Below are positions 15,001 to 27,000 of a DNA stretch of 64,000 nt, piece by piece. Under the pieces are notes generated by a model that saw only the letters and a list, made by a program, of their open reading frames with translations, had not been told where the DNA came from and did not search any database. Both the position numbers and the translations under genes were made by a program. This DNA comes from Gyrodactylus bullatarudis (Eukaryota > Platyhelminthes > Monogenea > Gyrodactylidea > Gyrodactylidae). Where the stretch lies: contig SSNU01000228.1 in the NCBI GenBank assembly GCA_012064415.1, forward strand, positions 106,862 through 170,861, given 5' to 3'. Every line of letters starts with the position of its first letter. The first letter of the stretch is position 1.

Positions 15001-18000
15001 TGATATTCGAGATCAGCATTAGATAAAGAATTCGGAGAAAAATATTGAGTCTTTTGTAAAATAGTAAATTCTCATCTTCATGTCAACTAGCTTTAGATCA
15101 TTTAATCTATTCACAACACTCTTAGGAATTTCTCAAAAACTTTTTTATATTTTTAGAAACAGTTCTTCGAAATATTATCTAGGGAAATTTTGCTCATTTT
15201 TCTAAATCATGCTTTCAAGATTAAGTGTCTATGCTTCTTATATCTTGTTAAATCTTTCAAAGAATATTTCCCTGAATAGATATATTCTGGTTTTAAGTAG
15301 AATAAATCATAATATTTATTGTGTTAACACATTAGATGAAAATATAACAAACTGTATAGAAAATTATCTTGGACCAAGAGTCTTGGTAATGAATGATTTT
15401 TCAAACTCGATTGTAGAAAGTGAGCTTTGAAAAGATTAAATTTTTATAACTTAAGATTCTATTAACTTGTGAAGAATGCCGATATGATTTGTTCACTCAC
15501 TCTAACAGATCGCTAATATATATCAACTCAAGAAACTTTTCTTGCCAATCTTTACTGAGATAAATAAAATAAACTTTCATTAGAAGTTAAATTAAATATT
15601 TAGGATTTTTTTCCATACGGAGATCATTTTTAAAAAAAGTGGGTGTATAGTACAGTGTTTAGTAGATTTAAATAAAGAAGTTTTTAAAAATTAATTTTTC
15701 CAATTTTCCCTGATTGATGCAATGAATAATTCAAAATCAATACTTGGAATAAACTCAAGGCCTCGTATATATTGGTTGTTTAGTTTACTAGAAATGAGTT
15801 TTAAAATTATAAAAAATCAGGGTGCAAATCTGACCAATAGCAGTTATTCATCCAGTCAGTAATCTAAATATGACTAAACTTTTGGATTCAGTAAAATAAC
15901 AGAATTACGGCGCCAACTTGGAAATTTTTAATGATAATATCTTTTACTTGTTTTCTTGTCTTCTTGATAGGGTTAAGTGAAGCTCAAATTAATTGTTTTT
16001 TTTATGCTATAGAACTGTTCAACTAAAATTGATTCCAGATATCCCAAAAGAATTCTTCCACTTGATTAAGATTTTGTGCTTTTCAATGGACTGATAGAAG
16101 AATCTTATTCTTCTGCTTTTCGCCAAAAATCAGAAATCTTTGATGATTGCAATTTTTTGATTTACTCAATTCGAATTCTTTTAAAATTTAACTTTTCATT
16201 TACTCAAAGTGAAGAAATCCTATTTTCGTGGCAAATTTTGATGCAAAAAGTCCAAAATACTCTCAAGAAACACAACTTGAATTTATTTTTTGAGTCCATA
16301 GTTTCAATTTAACCGGTATTTCTTACTTTTCTGGTCATAACGTGCCATATTTCTTGGAAAACTTTATTTTTTTGCTGACTGTTAGTTATGCTGGTTAGTA
16401 GAACGAGGAGTTAAGGTGAATAAAAGCTTTTATTTTCGTCGGTTCTTATCAGATCTTACATTATTTGATAAACCATCCCAAAACAGTTGTGACGAACCAC
16501 ACATCCCAGCAACCATAGTCCCCCAGCATGACAACCAGCAAACAGACGTTGGAATTGCTAGAAACAATCAGAAACATCCACCCTATCAAGGCAACGAAAC
16601 GCTTCAAAATCACTCAGCAAAAACAGGAAAACAGAGAAAAAAGATCCCGACCAACAACCAAAGTATACATGATTACTTCAAACCGAATACATGAGGAACA
16701 TACTTCAATCCCATTGGCGAATCAAAGGTTTATGAAAGCAATTGGTTAGAATTGAGCAGTGTACTTTATTCATTGATAATTATGTATAAATACTATATTT
16801 CGGTGTAAGGTCTGATGAGAACCAACGAAAAGCTTTTATTGACCTTAACTCGTCGTTCTACTAACCAGCATGAAAAAACAGTCAGCAATAAACGGACATT
16901 TCCTAGTTTCTGTTCATGAGGATTGATATTAAGTTAAAATTCTCATTTAGTTTGTTGATTTATAAATCCTCCAAAAAAATTTATGTGCTTGTCACTAAAG
17001 GAGCAATATTTACATAGAAATATTCAAATTTTGCATGAATTTTTATTCATTCTGAAAGAACAAAATATCTCATTCAACCAAAAAATAATCCCAGTCTCCC
17101 GATGAATTTGGATTTTTTATCGTATGAATTGCATAAAGAAAACTCAATTTTTGGATAAAGGTAGAAGATGATGCCAATTATTTCACAAATAAGGCCTTTA
17201 TTTCGGGCATACTCATCAGTGTGATACATGCCATATAAGTACAAATTTGCAAAGATAAATAGTTAACAGTCATTGGTTCAAAATTATTACAATTGTGGTT
17301 GGTCAGACCCTTTTTTAAAGGGTTGACTACTCGATTTTTTAGATCGTAGTAATTTGAGTATTTGATAAATAATTAACATTAAGATATAAATTACATTGAT
17401 AATTAATGGGTTTTTTAGAATTTTCAGTTAGTTAATTATTTTGAAATTAAATTAGCGCCTCATTGTGTAGGGGGATAGAAGTCTGTAATTTGTCTGTTCA
17501 CTTCCACTTCTGCTCTCATTCTTTTCCTTGAGGGGGGTTGGGAGGATGATTGTTGATGTGGCTTTGGTTTTGGGAGGTTCATTGATTTGACGTGATTCTT
17601 TTGAACACAGAGATTAGGCTTTTCCAAATTGATAAGATAAGCCTCAATGCCTTTTAACATGCTTACGTTGTTTCCATAAGATTTGTAAATAATTTCGAAG
17701 TTTTTTGAGGAAACATTGGCTTTGCATGTCTTCAAGTGATCTCTTACGGCAGTCTGACCTTTGTGGAGATGTTCATCTACCCTGTCTTCTAGCCTTCTTG
17801 TGGTATGTCCTATATACATTGCATCACACGGACACTTAAATTTGTACACTACATGCGTCTGCTTCGATTCGTCAATTTTGTCCTTTGAGAAGTTTCTAAG
17901 CATTTTATTAGTTTTGTAAACGAACCTAAGATGAGCATTTGGGTAGGCTTCAGTGAAAGCATTGTTTATCTTCTTCTGGAAGGTTGTTATTGCTTGATCT

Positions 18001-21000
18001 CCTATGAAGGGCAAAGAGAGCACAGCATGCTTGTCGTTCATCTCTTTGGGCTTGTTCCTTGGTGTATATAGTTTGGAAAGTCTGTCGTTTATGAGCTCAA
18101 TTGGATAGTCATTTGACAGGAAGATGCAAATAAGTTTTTCTAGTTCACTTTCCCAGGTTTCATCTGATACGATTCGTCTCACTCTTTTGGCCAGGGATGT
18201 TATTAGACCTCTTTTCTGAGTCATCGGAACGTAGGAGTTGAAATTCAAAAGGCGTCCTGTGAACGTGTTCTTTCTATGGATGGACCTTACTAGTTTCCCG
18301 TCGTTTTTCTTTGAGAGCATTACGTCCAGGAAGGAAATTTTGCCATCACTCTCTTTCTCCATCGTAAATTCTATATCCGGATGGGCTTGGTTAAATTCTA
18401 ATAAGAGATCATTCAAATTATTATTGTTATCTGTTATAATGAAGGTATCATCCATATATCGATAAAAATGGCTGAACTTCTCTATACTAGCCTTAAGAGT
18501 CGATCTTTCAAGCTTTGCAAGGAATACATCTGCGAGAAATGGGCCTAGTGGAGATCCCATTGCGACTCCATCTTTCTGCACATACATCGTTCCGTTGAAA
18601 CTGAAGACGACATTCTTGCAACATAAATACAGCAATTTCTTTACCCAACTGGAGGCAAGATTGAATTTGGACTGGTGCTCCTTAACGTAGTCTGTAACAA
18701 ATTGGATTGTCTCATCTAATGGTACGTTTGTGAACAGCGAAACAACATCGAAGGACAATAGGGTTTTACCGTTTACGTCAGCATCTTTGATTTTTTCCAC
18801 GAAATCAAAAGTATCAACTAGAGAATGTTTACACAAATCTACTTTCATTGGTTCCAGTATTGTTGCTAACCATTTTGCAAGTTCACTAGTGGCTGCCTGG
18901 CTCATATCCAATATTGGTCTGAGAGGGATGTCGGACTCGTTATTGAAGTTTTCCATTTTATGAACTTTGGGAAGTCCATATAGTCTGTTACTTCCACTGT
19001 TTGTGCGTCTGAGCTTGAGGAATGTTTCTTTGTCTATGTGCTTGTTTTGTAACATTGTTTTTAACTCCTCGTTCACTTTACTTTCAAAAATGCTTGGATG
19101 GTGATCTTCAAGTTTTGTTCTCGTCTTAAGGAAAATACTGAGTGACAGATCCAAGTTAAAGAAAAGATTTGTATGAGTCTGGTCAAATCTACATTTAGTA
19201 TAATAATTTATTGAAAAATGGATCGAAAAAACTATTGATTTTACCGAAATAAATTTTCAATTTAGACATCAACGATGAAGGTACTCATCAGGTTCACATT
19301 GGTTCGATTCAGATGTTAGAAAAAGCTGGGATCCAAGTCAATAAGCACGAGTTATATTATGAAAAACAAGCCAATGAGTCCTCAATAGATGATCCTATCA
19401 CATTGCAAAAATTGATGGAGAGAGACGAGAAAAACTTGAATACCGTCATCCTTATTGCCGTTGATTTTAAGCTCGTTGCATTAATATCAATTGAAGATCC
19501 AATAAAGCCAGATGCTGGTTTAGCGATATATTCATTGAAAAAAAGAGGGATAGAAACCGTTTTGTTAACGGGTGATAATGCTGCTACTGCCAAGACAATC
19601 GCTAAAAGAGTGAGTGGAAATTTAGTCATTCTCATTGTTTTAACAATATATGGTTTATGAAAAATTGATTTCTATCTTGAGAATTCGTTTCAAAATATTC
19701 TTTTTAATTTCGGTGATGCCAAATAAAAAGACAATAATGATTTTAACCAAGGATATTGATTCGATTGAAAAGCGTTTCCTTAAGATTTTATCTATACCTG
19801 TCTTAATAGAGATTCCCTCACACTGAACTTTAGTAGGGTGGAACTTGACTTATCGGAATTTTCGTTTGGTTTAATTTATCGAACTTTCATTTCGCCTGTA
19901 ACCGAGGTTATAATATTCTCCCTTATAATAGCAAAATGGTCCAACTCCAAAATGGATCCAAAATATAATGAAATCTTTTATTCATAAATCTGAATACACT
20001 AAACTCCCTAAAAAATGTATGAGAGTTAAACCGAACGGTAAGAAGCCTTTTGCATCATTACTTATGAGTGGGAGTATTAAATTTATATTTTTTTTAGAAA
20101 CCAGGTGACATTTTGCTTAGTCATAAATGAGTTATTTTTCATTATTTCGAGCCGAAATTTCAGCATTGGCTTATTCTTTTCATATTCTATCGTTATGCCA
20201 ATTTCTATTCAATTCAAACTCGTCAAAACAAAGTTAATTTTTTTTCGTTCAATCATTATGAAATTAGCACCAATCGACACAGAATAAAAAGTTATCTAGT
20301 TTCCTCAAATTTAAGGCTAAAATATTACATTTTTTAGGAAGTTTAGTGTATTTGATCTGATTTCAGAAGTTATTAATTTCTCAGAAAAGGGCTTCTCTAT
20401 TTTGCTATACAATATCCTCCCTTTAAGACCCAGATTGATCTATTAATTTTCAAAAACATGAAACTGATTCGATTTATTCCAGATTCTCATAATTATTTTA
20501 ATTAATTTATAAAAATTAAAATCTATTAAATAATTTTAGTATTAACCAAGGTTACTCAATGATAAATGTTCGAAAAATCTTTTCCTATTACAATATAAAA
20601 AAAATATTAAATCCTTCTCAACAAAATATTGAGCAGTTTCGTCCCAAAGATGGCATGAATATTCTCAAAAATGAATTCAGTATCGACAGTCGCTACAAAA
20701 ACGTCTGGAGATCATTGAAAATCAATTCAGAAACAAAAGAAAATAGTTTATTGAACAGCTATTCAAGATTCGAGAGTCTTATTGAATGGTGTAACCTAAA
20801 TGATCCAAATTCTCTTTGCAACCTACATAAATTTCAGAATCAGTTGGAGTCTGCATTTTTTTGCTGGAAAAAAATTTACGCGAATCTAGGTTTTTACAAA
20901 TTTTCACTACTCCTAAAGATGATTTATTTTATGTTTCTCAAGATCGCAATAGTGAAATAAGAAGAGTCGTTAATTTCAATAAACTCCAATGCTCTTGTAG

Positions 21001-24000
21001 TTATTCAATGATTAATGGATATCCTTGTAAACATCTGTGTGCCGTCGCTAATAAGTTAGAAGTTCCCCCTGAAAAATATGTTTCAAATGAATTCAAAGTA
21101 ATTTCCTTGAAAGCAGCTTACTCGGAGATTATCATGCTGTGTGACGTCGAAAATCTAAAAGAGTCAGAACTTGAAGGCTACAGAATAAATAAAAAACGTG
21201 GGAGACCATGTGATTTTTGGAAATTTTCTTCCTTTCGGGCGAATTTTGGAAATTTTTAGGGAGATTTTTGGAATTAACCCTATTAAAATTACATTTGAGA
21301 AACTTAGAGTGAAAGTCATAAATAAAACTAGTTGACATGAAGATGAGAATTTACTATTTTTACAAAAAACTCGATATTTTTCTCCGGATTCACAGAAAAA
21401 AATAACTTTTTTGAATTCTAAAACGGAATGAGCTAATAAGATATTCGAAAAAAACCAAAAAATTCAATTTGACCAAAGTTTGAATTTCGAAAATGCAGCA
21501 AATTTCCACTTTTTTAACTTTTGAACCCAAAATTTTTATCGATTTCGATGATTTGAAGCAGTTAAGTGATGATATTTCTGATTATCAATACTTTATTATC
21601 ATAGGTCAGCTTCTTGTATTATTCTATTCTCTAATCTGATTGGACAAAACTGATAAGTATGAGATCATGAAAGTATATGAATAGTATTTTGTTTTTGATA
21701 AACTTGTCGTACCACTGAAGAAGGCGTGTGAACACAGCCACCATCGAAACGTTTGGATGACCATGGCTGAGAATTCTAATATTGACCTAAGTTTTAATAA
21801 ATTTTATTATAAAACTAATTTTAGATCATTTTTCACTGATTCGCTTGTAAAATTATATTGATCGTGATCTACGCATCCTATTTGTTATGAAACTGAATTC
21901 AAAATTTTTATTCTGCAAAAATTCAAAAATAGGTACCCAGTCTATTACTCATAAAATTAAAAACAATAAAATATCTATGTTGTAGTAAGTATAGACTAGT
22001 AAAAATTACTTGTTATAGTATATACAGAATGGCCAGACCAATCCATCCCGGTTCATACTTGAGTACGAGTTAGTAGTTCAATACAAATTAGCAAAAAAAT
22101 ATAAAAGCTGTATACCTGAGAGTTTTAGCCTTAGATTGAAATACTCTAATTATGTTAGGGAGTTATGATGGATAACTCATGAATTACTGGAGGATTTTAT
22201 CCCTTCCACTTTTTTACGATTGACTAATCAGAAAAAAAATTGATAAAGAGAATTTAGAAACATCAGAGCCATCTTAAACTTAGTCATAAATCATACAATT
22301 TTAAGGAAATTGAGTCATGTCTACGAAAAATATTAAAGATTTTATGAGGCTCAATGTAATTTCGGTAATTCTAAAAATGAAATATCGATAAAATGTTAAT
22401 AATATATGTTACAGTGAGTCCGTGTCCTCCAGTGATTCCACGGATTAACTGTTATTCCACGGAATCACTAAAAGGCTAGTTATTCCGTAAACTCGGTTTT
22501 CGAATTCACTAGTTATTCCGAGGAATCCCTGATAAGCACTATTAATTCTAAGGAATCCCTAATAAGCACAGGAAATTCCGTAGAATTTTGAATAAATTTT
22601 ATTTTTTGATCATGAATTTTTTAGATAAAATCTCGTCCACAGTGACCAAGACTGATATGATGACTGTGTACTACGTTGAAAATCTTGTTGAGAGGAATGA
22701 ACTCGCGTCTATTTGTATTCTTATCTAGTTTTCTTTCCTCTCCATCGATCATCTGGTAGTCATACCGGGTCCTAATTCGATAGTACTTTTTATCAGATAA
22801 ATTACTGTTTTGGGACTCCTTTATATCTTTAAGTAACTGATCAAACCGTTCTTGACTGTATAACTTGGAGAAATAAGGAGGGTTATCAATATTGATAAGC
22901 TCAAAAAATCGAGTTTTCATCTGTTTGGGTTTATGAAATTGATACCAACTATTTATCTATATTTTTGACATAGATTGGAATAGGACTCAGCATACATTAT
23001 CTAAATTCCTTAGCATATATTCTAGTATTTCAGGTTTTTGAAAATAATTCAAGGCATATTTCTGAAGGAATAAAAACAGATACATTACATTAATTAAAAT
23101 GAGTTTGTCATATTAGGTCTATCAGAAAAAAATTTCCCTGTTTTTTTTAATTCTTCAAATAATGAATTTAAAAATTTTCAATGTTTCATCTGTTTTCAAA
23201 ATAATCGCGGAATTACCTCTGCTTATTAGGGATTCCTTAGAATTACTAGTGCTTATCAGGGATTCCTCGGAATAACTAGTGAATTCGAAAACCGAGTTTA
23301 CGAAATAACTAGCCTTTTAGTGATTCCGTGGAATCACTGGAGGACACGGACTCACTGTAACATATATATTATTTTTATTTAAAAATTTTATTTTTTAGGT
23401 TGGAATCCAACAAGTCTACAGTAAAGTCTTACCAGCGCATAAAGTAGAGCGTATCCGAATGATGAAAACATTCAGACGTCAAAATTCAAATGCTTTTGAA
23501 TCTACTGAACGAGTTGAAGAAAACATTGAGATTGGTTAGTATTTTTCAAGAAATGAATTCAACAAATTCTCAAAATTTCAACATTGATTTTTCGCTGCTA
23601 ACGGAAGAAGGCATTTTATCAAAGTATTCATAAGAGTATCTCAAAATGTTTCCATTTTACTTTTTATTTTCTCCACTATCCAGTTATCATATGGAGAGAT
23701 ATGAGAAAAACTTGAATACCGTCATCCTTATTGCCGTTCTTTGGATGTGTCCATTGTTCTTTTTTTGAGACCAGGTTAATTATAAGATGATATAAATTTT
23801 ATTACGTTCATGAACTTATTTATGAGTTCAGAATTCAGAAAGATATTAAATTTCTTCATTGACAAATCCTATCACTGAATTTTATCCTTTGGAAAAAGGG
23901 AATAGATTAAATTCGTTTCACAGTTTATTGATCACTTCTATTTTGTCTAAAAAATTACCTTGATTAGAAATCATGTATTTACTTGAAAGTAAAAACAGTA

Positions 24001-27000
24001 AAAATAAAATTAGTTATCAATTTTTTTTGAAAAACACTCAAGCTTGCCTAAATCAAAATTTCTCATGCAATATTCAAGGAATTTTAAAGGAAACTCTATT
24101 GAAATTTTTTTCAGGTCATACTGAAGTTTTACACCCTCTACCAAGACGTCGGCGCATAAACCTAGAAGAGAGAAGATGTTCAAAACTTTTCAACTGCCTT
24201 TTTTCAGTTATCTGTTTTCCAAAGCTGAAAAGGTTTTTTTTCGATTCAGGATCAAGTCGAGAATATTATGTTGCCATGGTAAATCATTTCAGGATAGTTT
24301 TCGATATTTAATTAATCTTCATCATTATAATAGGTAGGTGATGGAATAAATGATAGTCCAGCTTTAGCCGAAGCTGATGTCGGCATTGCTATTGGATGTG
24401 GGGCTGATGTAGCCGTAGAAGCAGCTGATATTGTTCTATCTTGTGATCGACTTGTTGATATTGTTGTAGCCATAGATCTTTCACGAAAAACAGTCAATCG
24501 AATTAAGCAAAACTTTTTAGCTGCTTCCATCTATAATATAATCGCTGTTCCAATAGCTGCAGGTGATTTTTCCTAATACTTTTGCCAAAATATTTTCTAA
24601 TTCCAAACCATTTCTAAATCAAACAAAGTTTTGTTTTTAATTTTAAATTTTTAGGTGTCCTAATTCCTGCCGGGATTATGCTTAGCCCATGGGTTGCCTC
24701 AATTTGTATGGTCCTTTCATCCCTGTCAGTTATCTCGCTTAGCTTAATGCTAAAGAGATGGAAAAAACCAACAGAAGCCTCACTAGTTACAAAAGAATAT
24801 ATCAAGGAATATCTTTACAATAATCACAGTGCTGAAAGTGTAAGTCAACTTTGGAGGAAGAAAACCATTCTCATCTTATTAATTATCACTAAAGGGTTAT
24901 TCTCAAAAAAACCCCTGAGTGGTTATAATTCCAAAAGCTATTCTCATTTAATTAATTTTGGATTTTTGAGAATAACCTTATAATTACTTGTTTTATTTCG
25001 ATTATATTAGATTGCGTCAAAAGAAATAAGACATTAGACATAAAAAATATTCAAAAATCTGCATAAATAAGTGAAAAATCAGGTATCAAAATATTTTCCA
25101 GCAGATTTAATACATTTCTGCCAACGAATAGGAAGCTGATCAATCCCATCAGCGTAAAACTCTTGACTTTCTGAATCGAAAAAGTTGATAAGGCCATTTT
25201 CGACCTCTCCTTTATTGAGGAATTTTTTCCCCTTTAAAAAGTGTTGCATCGACTTGAAAAGATGATAATCTGACGGGGCTAGGTCGGGACTATAAGGAGG
25301 ATGTTCTATGACAACGATATTCTCATCTTGAAAAAAATTTTTGACATCTCCTCCCAGATGAGGTCGGGCGTTATCTTGTTGGAAATTTTTTCCTTTAATC
25401 TGGCAACCATTTGCCTTTATGAGTCTATAGATATCTTTGAGAAGTGACAGTGTGATCATAATCCAAAAGTTCATAGTGGATTACTCCTTTTCTTGTCCAG
25501 AAAACTGTGGGTATCACTTTCTTTGAGAATCTGTTTGGAGAGGGTTAAGTTGCTTTCTCCCCAACTCGTTTCCAAGACCTTTTTCGACTTCTGATCCTGA
25601 TAAATAACTACTGTAATTATTTTTGTTGCTCGAAAAGCTCATAGGTTAACTAAAAGTTCTAAAGAATTGTGAGTATGTAGCAAATTCAGGGTTCATTTGT
25701 TAAAGAGAAGTGAATTTGGTTTCTAGTGAATTTCTCTAAAACAATGCTTTCTAGTCATATTCCTGTTTATAGTTAGTTGCTAGTTTGAAATTTAATTTGC
25801 CAGGGAGTCTTTAGACTTAAGAGTAACAAGATTAACGGTAGCATTTATAAAGCCAATAGAGTTTCATATGCTAAAAAGAAAATCTTATTTTTGAATTAAA
25901 AAAAAACAGATTATCAATATGACAGATATTGGTAAGTTATTTCTTGTTCTGTTATCAAAAAATAAAGGAAGAACCTTTAATTTGAAAATTATCAATAGCT
26001 TGACAAATTTTTGCCTATTATAAAATCCCAATAATTGATATTTTTATCAAGCCTATTATGAATGAAAAGAATTTGCATGTATACAATTACTGCTCGTATT
26101 CGCAAAGTTTAGTATTTTACTACAAAGAGCAAAGAAACTTTCGCATGATTTCGAAACGTTTAGATTCTTTCTGAAGTTTAACAAGCCCAAGTCCAAGATA
26201 CCGGCTAAATTATACAGTTTATTAAAATTCTATTCATCATATCCAAAATAGCAAAATTCGAAAAATTTCAGCCCAAATGTAATGATAAATTAAATCATGT
26301 TTCAAATAAGAAGTAAAAATTGGAAATGACTCTAAAAAAAGTATTTAAATAATTATAATTACTGATAATTTTGTTAAACAACTAATGATTCTGTGATAGA
26401 AATTCTAAAGGTAAAATATTATCCTAGATTTCAATTACCTTTAATTTAATTTCCAGTGGTCAAAACTACTCAGGCCAGGTAAAATTTATGTTAAATTTTA
26501 GATTTGTGTTACTCAAGATTTTCGATGTATTAGATTTTTTCGATGTATTTTATGCCAAGAGAATGATTAATATTTCAGGCATCTTTCGTCTGGTTACAGT
26601 CTGATCAAATGCATCAGATAAATGTATTACAACGTACCTTGGATATAATTTAAAATTTGATGCTATTTTATCCTATACTGACTGGCATATAAATTATTAG
26701 CTAATTAGTTCTGTGTTAAAAATGTTATTGATCGTCTCAGCAAAAAATCATAAAAATCTCTTAGGCTATCTGCTAAACCCCTTGCAGCACAACTTTGGTT
26801 ATTGTTCAAAAAGCTTTCTCTTTTATCAACATGTAAATAAAATCAGTAAGAATTTTGATATTTGTCATTCGAAGAAATTATTATAATAATTTTTCAAAGA
26901 TTTCATTTGTCTAGAAAATTGACATTTGAAAGGAATTTTTGTTCGTTTTTAGGCTGTGATTTTTTTTCTTTCCGGAAAAGTCACTATAAAATAAAAATAT

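Larger units (their letters stand above)
16372..16892 (+). mobile_element. 5'-truncated Penelope-like element with inverted terminal repeats
   Basis: The right end (16796-16880) and the left end (16380-16465, inverted) are copies of one PLE terminal sequence, both with a hammerhead-like core. Between them lies the 3' end of the ORF (about 16416-16694), which encodes only a low-complexity basic tail ending [10 protein letters not shown] and a stop. No RT or GIY-YIG sequence is left. The outermost flanks are also inverted copies (TTGCTGACTGT and ACAGTCAGCAA). The tail matches in position and character the ends of the PLE proteins at 17460 and 51437. Confidence 0.7.
17170..19160 (-). mobile_element. 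Penelope-like retroelement, 5'-truncated, intact ORF
   Basis: A 2-kb minus-strand insertion in an ATP7 intron. It contains the RT/GIY-YIG ORF (17460-19154) and a 3' tail with a hammerhead-like motif at 17182-17233. The ORF has no stop codon or frameshift over 564 residues, which points to a recent insertion. The 5' end is cut before the first part of the RT domain. Confidence 0.85.
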
